A program made the translations under genes and the position numbers. Positions 60,594 through 64,000 of a stretch of 64,000 nt of DNA are shown here, piece after piece. How positions within the stretch are numbered: the first letter of the stretch is position 1; each line of letters opens with the position of its first letter. Source of the stretch: Paracentrotus lividus (Eukaryota > Echinodermata > Echinoidea > Camarodonta > Echinidae); the NCBI GenBank assembly GCA_940671915.1, contig CALNVZ010003433.1, positions 19,719,678-19,783,677 on the forward strand. The letters run 5' to 3'. The notes under the pieces are model-generated. The model was not told the DNA's origin. It was given only the letters and a program-made list of their open reading frames with translations, and did not search any database.

Positions 60594-63500
60594 TATACAA
60601 CTCATAATGATGACAGTTTGTATTTATACACTCACTGATACAAAACTGTCTCATTTCGCTTTACAATGTTATCATTATTTACACTAGTTACCCTACACAC
60701 TTAAAATGTTGGACAATTTTAGGAGATTTAAGTTGGGTAATTGTTTGTTCGTACAATTTTGGGTAATTATTAATTCTCGTTGCCAGCAGTTCCATACTTG
60801 GTTGAAAGTTGGGAAAACTTTAATCAATATTTAGTGGACACCATTTGGTTTATTGTTGGTTATATAAGTTAGGTTAATTTTGCTCAACTATTTTGAGACA
60901 GTATAAGTAAATAAAAACATCATTTCACATCTCTTCGGAATATCAGAAAACGAAAAGATCAAAATGATTCATCTGATCAAGATGGAGTTAGTAGCCGAGA
61001 CATGGGGAAATATTGCATATAATATGGCTTTTTTTCCTCGAGTACATGAGACTAGTGCCTTCTTTAATTTCATATCTGGGATGTTGCCATCGAAACATGT
61101 GTTTTGCTTTGCAGTCATCCCGATAATTCCTTCAATCTGACTTCTTAGTGTGAAGCAGGCCAAGCGACAGATCGGAACAACCTTCTCAATTGAAACGAAT
61201 TCACGCATGAATATTCATACTCCTTTAAAGCATTTCATAATTCTCATTTCTCAGCTCAGAGAAGAAAGAAGGATATGAAAATCTTTTCACTCTCGTAAGA
61301 CGTTGTGAGAAAAAGATTGTGTGGTTAATACCGCAACCCTCTTCCACACGCCCACACCGCCATCGTTTGCACCTAATAAACCAAGGTCTCCATGCCCAAT
61401 TACCCCCCGACCTCATGGCCAACAAAATAGCAATATCGCCACATTCATCATCTTCGTGACGTCATACTATAACTAGCAACGTTGATAAACATTGACATGA
61501 AGACGTTAATACATGGACTACCTCTTAAGACTAACAATAATTGTCTCTTTAATTAGCAACAGAAGCTAGGACAGAGTAAGAGGAGACTGTGAGTGTAATT
61601 GGTTCTTCAAATAGCATATAATTACCGCTTGTCTGTAATAATGGCCGATACAGTTCTCACGGTCTTACGTTTATTACGAAACGAATGAAGCATGACGGGA
61701 ATTAATTTAGCATTGCAACTAACAACCACTGTCTTGAGAAGATACGCATAAAGAAGACGATTTTACAGCCGTCTGCGAAAGTCAAATTTAATTAACATCA
61801 GTTGGTTAATGCGACTGTAGGTAAATCTAACATGACAGGTCCTTATTGAAAGAGTCGTGACGATTCATTTTTACTTCAATAAGTGACGTACCGTATAATT
61901 ATTCTATTATGCACTTATTGATTAAATGTCTTTTCCAATGGCTAAGGATGTTTGTTGTTGTTTTCTTTTAAATACAAGACATTCAGGTTTTGTTTCATCC
62001 CGTCACACTTTTTCCGAGTAATCAAAAAAAAAAATAAAAAAATAAAAATAAAAAAAAAATAATAATAAATAACTAAAAAATACATCACATCGGTAAAATC
62101 ACAATGCCAATCAAATGGAATTATTCATATTAGCATTATGTGGTAGATAATCAAATACGTCCCATGAAGAAAATATCTTAAAGCGAATCAGTAACTTCGA
62201 AAAAAAAACTTTTCATTTAATGGTAGTAATAGGAAATGTGAAAAAGGGGGCCATAATTACCCCAGTCTCCCCCTATACCTTGAAAGTAAAGCAAGTAATT
62301 GGCTTGTAAATTTCAAGGGATTCCAGATTGACCTTTTTATGTATATCTTTATAATCATGCTGGCAAAATGAGCTTAATCAAATAAATTATTATTTGAATC
62401 TCATTCCATGCATTCAATGTTACTGGATCCCTTTAATAAGAGACATTCATTGGATTCATTTTTTCCGTACGCAATGTGTGCACATCCTCCACTCTTCACG
62501 GAACAATCAGCCAAATTCCCATTTAGTTACGCACAATGCTGATCACTCGTCAATACCTTCCTAGATTTTAACAAAAGATATTTAAAAAAAAAAAAAAATC
62601 TGGTGGAGAGAAAGAGAAAAGCGATAGTGAAATCATGCATGTGCTCTTCGGACTGGAATATAAATGTTACGTAATACTAAAAAACAAATGGCGGCCATAA
62701 TGGGATGCCATTACTCTTCATAATTATAAAAGGTATACCAGGCATGCACGGTCCGAGTTCGTTTAACCATCAGAAGACGCATGCCTGAACATAGATGGTA
62801 TCCTCATGTAACGATGAGTTATAGAGCTCTTGCATTAGTACGAAGACAAGACACGGAACAGTAGTCGAATATGAGACCCCAATTACTCAGGACATTCATC
62901 GAATGGACGTGTACTTCTTACTTATACATGACGACTCATTAAGGATCGAATTCTGGATGAATTTATAACCAGATGGCTGTCATTATGAATGGCGGTTCTA
63001 TGTCGCCTGGTACAGAGTCTATGGCTCCTCCCAGCATGCATTAGTAACCCAGTTAAGTTTGTCAACATCCTATACTCACTTATAATATAACTCACAATAT
63101 AATCACTTGATAACGGCATTATAAACATTTTATGGATTTTATGTCCCCATTCGAAAACATTCGAGCATGTTTAAGAATGACTCAATAACAAGTCTACATT
63201 TATTAAGCAAATGTGCTCTGAATGCATGTGATGGCACAAATTAATCCTTATTAAGATGCAAAAGTAAAATTAGTCAAAAAAGTAATGAAATTCAACTTTT
63301 ACGAGAAGTTAAATGAGTGGACAGTTATCAAGCAATAACATCAACAAAAGTAAAAAAAAAAATACAAAAAACTGATACAAGCTTATTCAACAGACCGTCG
63401 ATCGATCTGTGACGTCTTTGAAATGGTGACGTTAAATATGTTTGTAAAAACTTTTTTATGAGACCACTCCTGTTTTTAGAATACTCCACTCTTTAACATT

Positions 63501-64000
63501 TTAGTAAGTATACTACAGTCAGTTATCATGAAGTTTCCATCGATGCAATAAAGGAGGAGTGGAATTTGGGAGAAGGGGAATAAAGTTGCTTGCCAAACAT
63601 TCATCAGATGAATATACCTCCACATTCGCCACTGTCTTGCCTGACAGTAGAATCTGTCTTGAACTAGAACCATGCCAACACCCCAGTCACATTGTCGACA
63701 CTAAACCGAAAATTGCCTTACCGTGGTGATTAAAATTTTGTTGATTGTCTGTAGAATTCGAGTGGATTTTGGATGTGTGGCTTGGGACATAGGGTGGCTC
63801 CAAGCTATTGGTGTATGACTTGCTCTGAAGCGTCAGTAGCTCTTGAAGGCTAGGGAAGGAGGTTTGGTGGATCGCTAAACAACCGCAGGGTTTGCCGGGT
63901 AGAGGACGCCGTAATTGTATCGCTTGTACCTTGAAGTGCCTCCACCAGCTTCTCAATCGTCTCTTCCTTCCGATTGGTTTAGCTTACTGTCTCATTCTCA
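60594..64000. other. Unannotated DNA to the right edge
   Basis: No gene recognised. A weak inverted pair (CACACTTAAAATGTTG near 60694 and CAACTATTTTGAGACAG near 60886) may mark an old MITE. A-rich runs lie at 62023-62090. At 63700-64000 composition is less AT-rich, but no frame is convincing. Confidence 0.45.

Noticed and set aside
60694..60902. MITE with CACACTTAAAATGTTG ends
   Set aside because: The inverted similarity is only partial (about 17 of 24 bases) and no duplication is clear; noted in the region entry only.

Overview
The window is nuclear DNA from a metazoan. It is AT-rich and intron-rich, with one gene broken into short exons and long stretches of DNA-transposon debris. The best guess is a marine deuterostome, probably an echinoderm such as a sea urchin. 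This rests on the conserved dynactin gene, tRNA-derived SINEs with a GCGCTATATAAATG-type 3' tail, and many copies of the palindrome TAGGCCTA. It is an inference; I ran no database search.

Positions 53-8070, minus strand: a conserved gene, dynactin subunit 4 (DCTN4/p62). Nine coding exons can be placed with consistent splice phases. They encode about 386 residues, from the start codon to roughly four fifths of the protein. The 3' end of the gene lies beyond base 1. The introns hold two tRNA-derived SINEs, a MITE-like fragment and an 873-bp foldback element flanked by TA.

Positions 8071-64000: no further gene can be recognised by homology. One candidate start of a plus-strand gene is described: a CCAAT-box promoter near 46665, a possible 5' UTR exon ending near 47190, and a possible first coding exon ending at a good splice donor at 52614. 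An isolated coding-like frame lies at 39292-39495. Both are weak. A 25-N assembly gap lies at 28805-28829.

The rest is mostly mobile elements. A 5'-truncated LINE at 15285-15687 keeps the C-terminal part of its reverse transcriptase ORF and shares its 3' tail with the SINE at 2296-2590. Seven inverted-repeat elements are flanked by TA (5219-6091, 22253-22602, 32999-33996, 34308-34944, 37881-38836, and 42824-43796 nested in 42600-44436). A 116-bp hAT-like MITE at 55441-55556 has a perfect 8-bp target duplication, and several degenerate relatives are present. A ~470-bp MITE occurs three times between 25651 and 27735 in a composite-like layout.

The most striking object is a ~4-kb foldback element at 56302-60264. 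Its arms are built from ~160-bp units, most of which carry AGGTCA direct repeats spaced by one base, the classic DR1 nuclear-receptor site. Several of the foldback elements share one design: a motif at or near the terminus is repeated inside the element. That recurrent architecture, and the nuclear-receptor-site array in particular, is the best candidate here for something not yet described.
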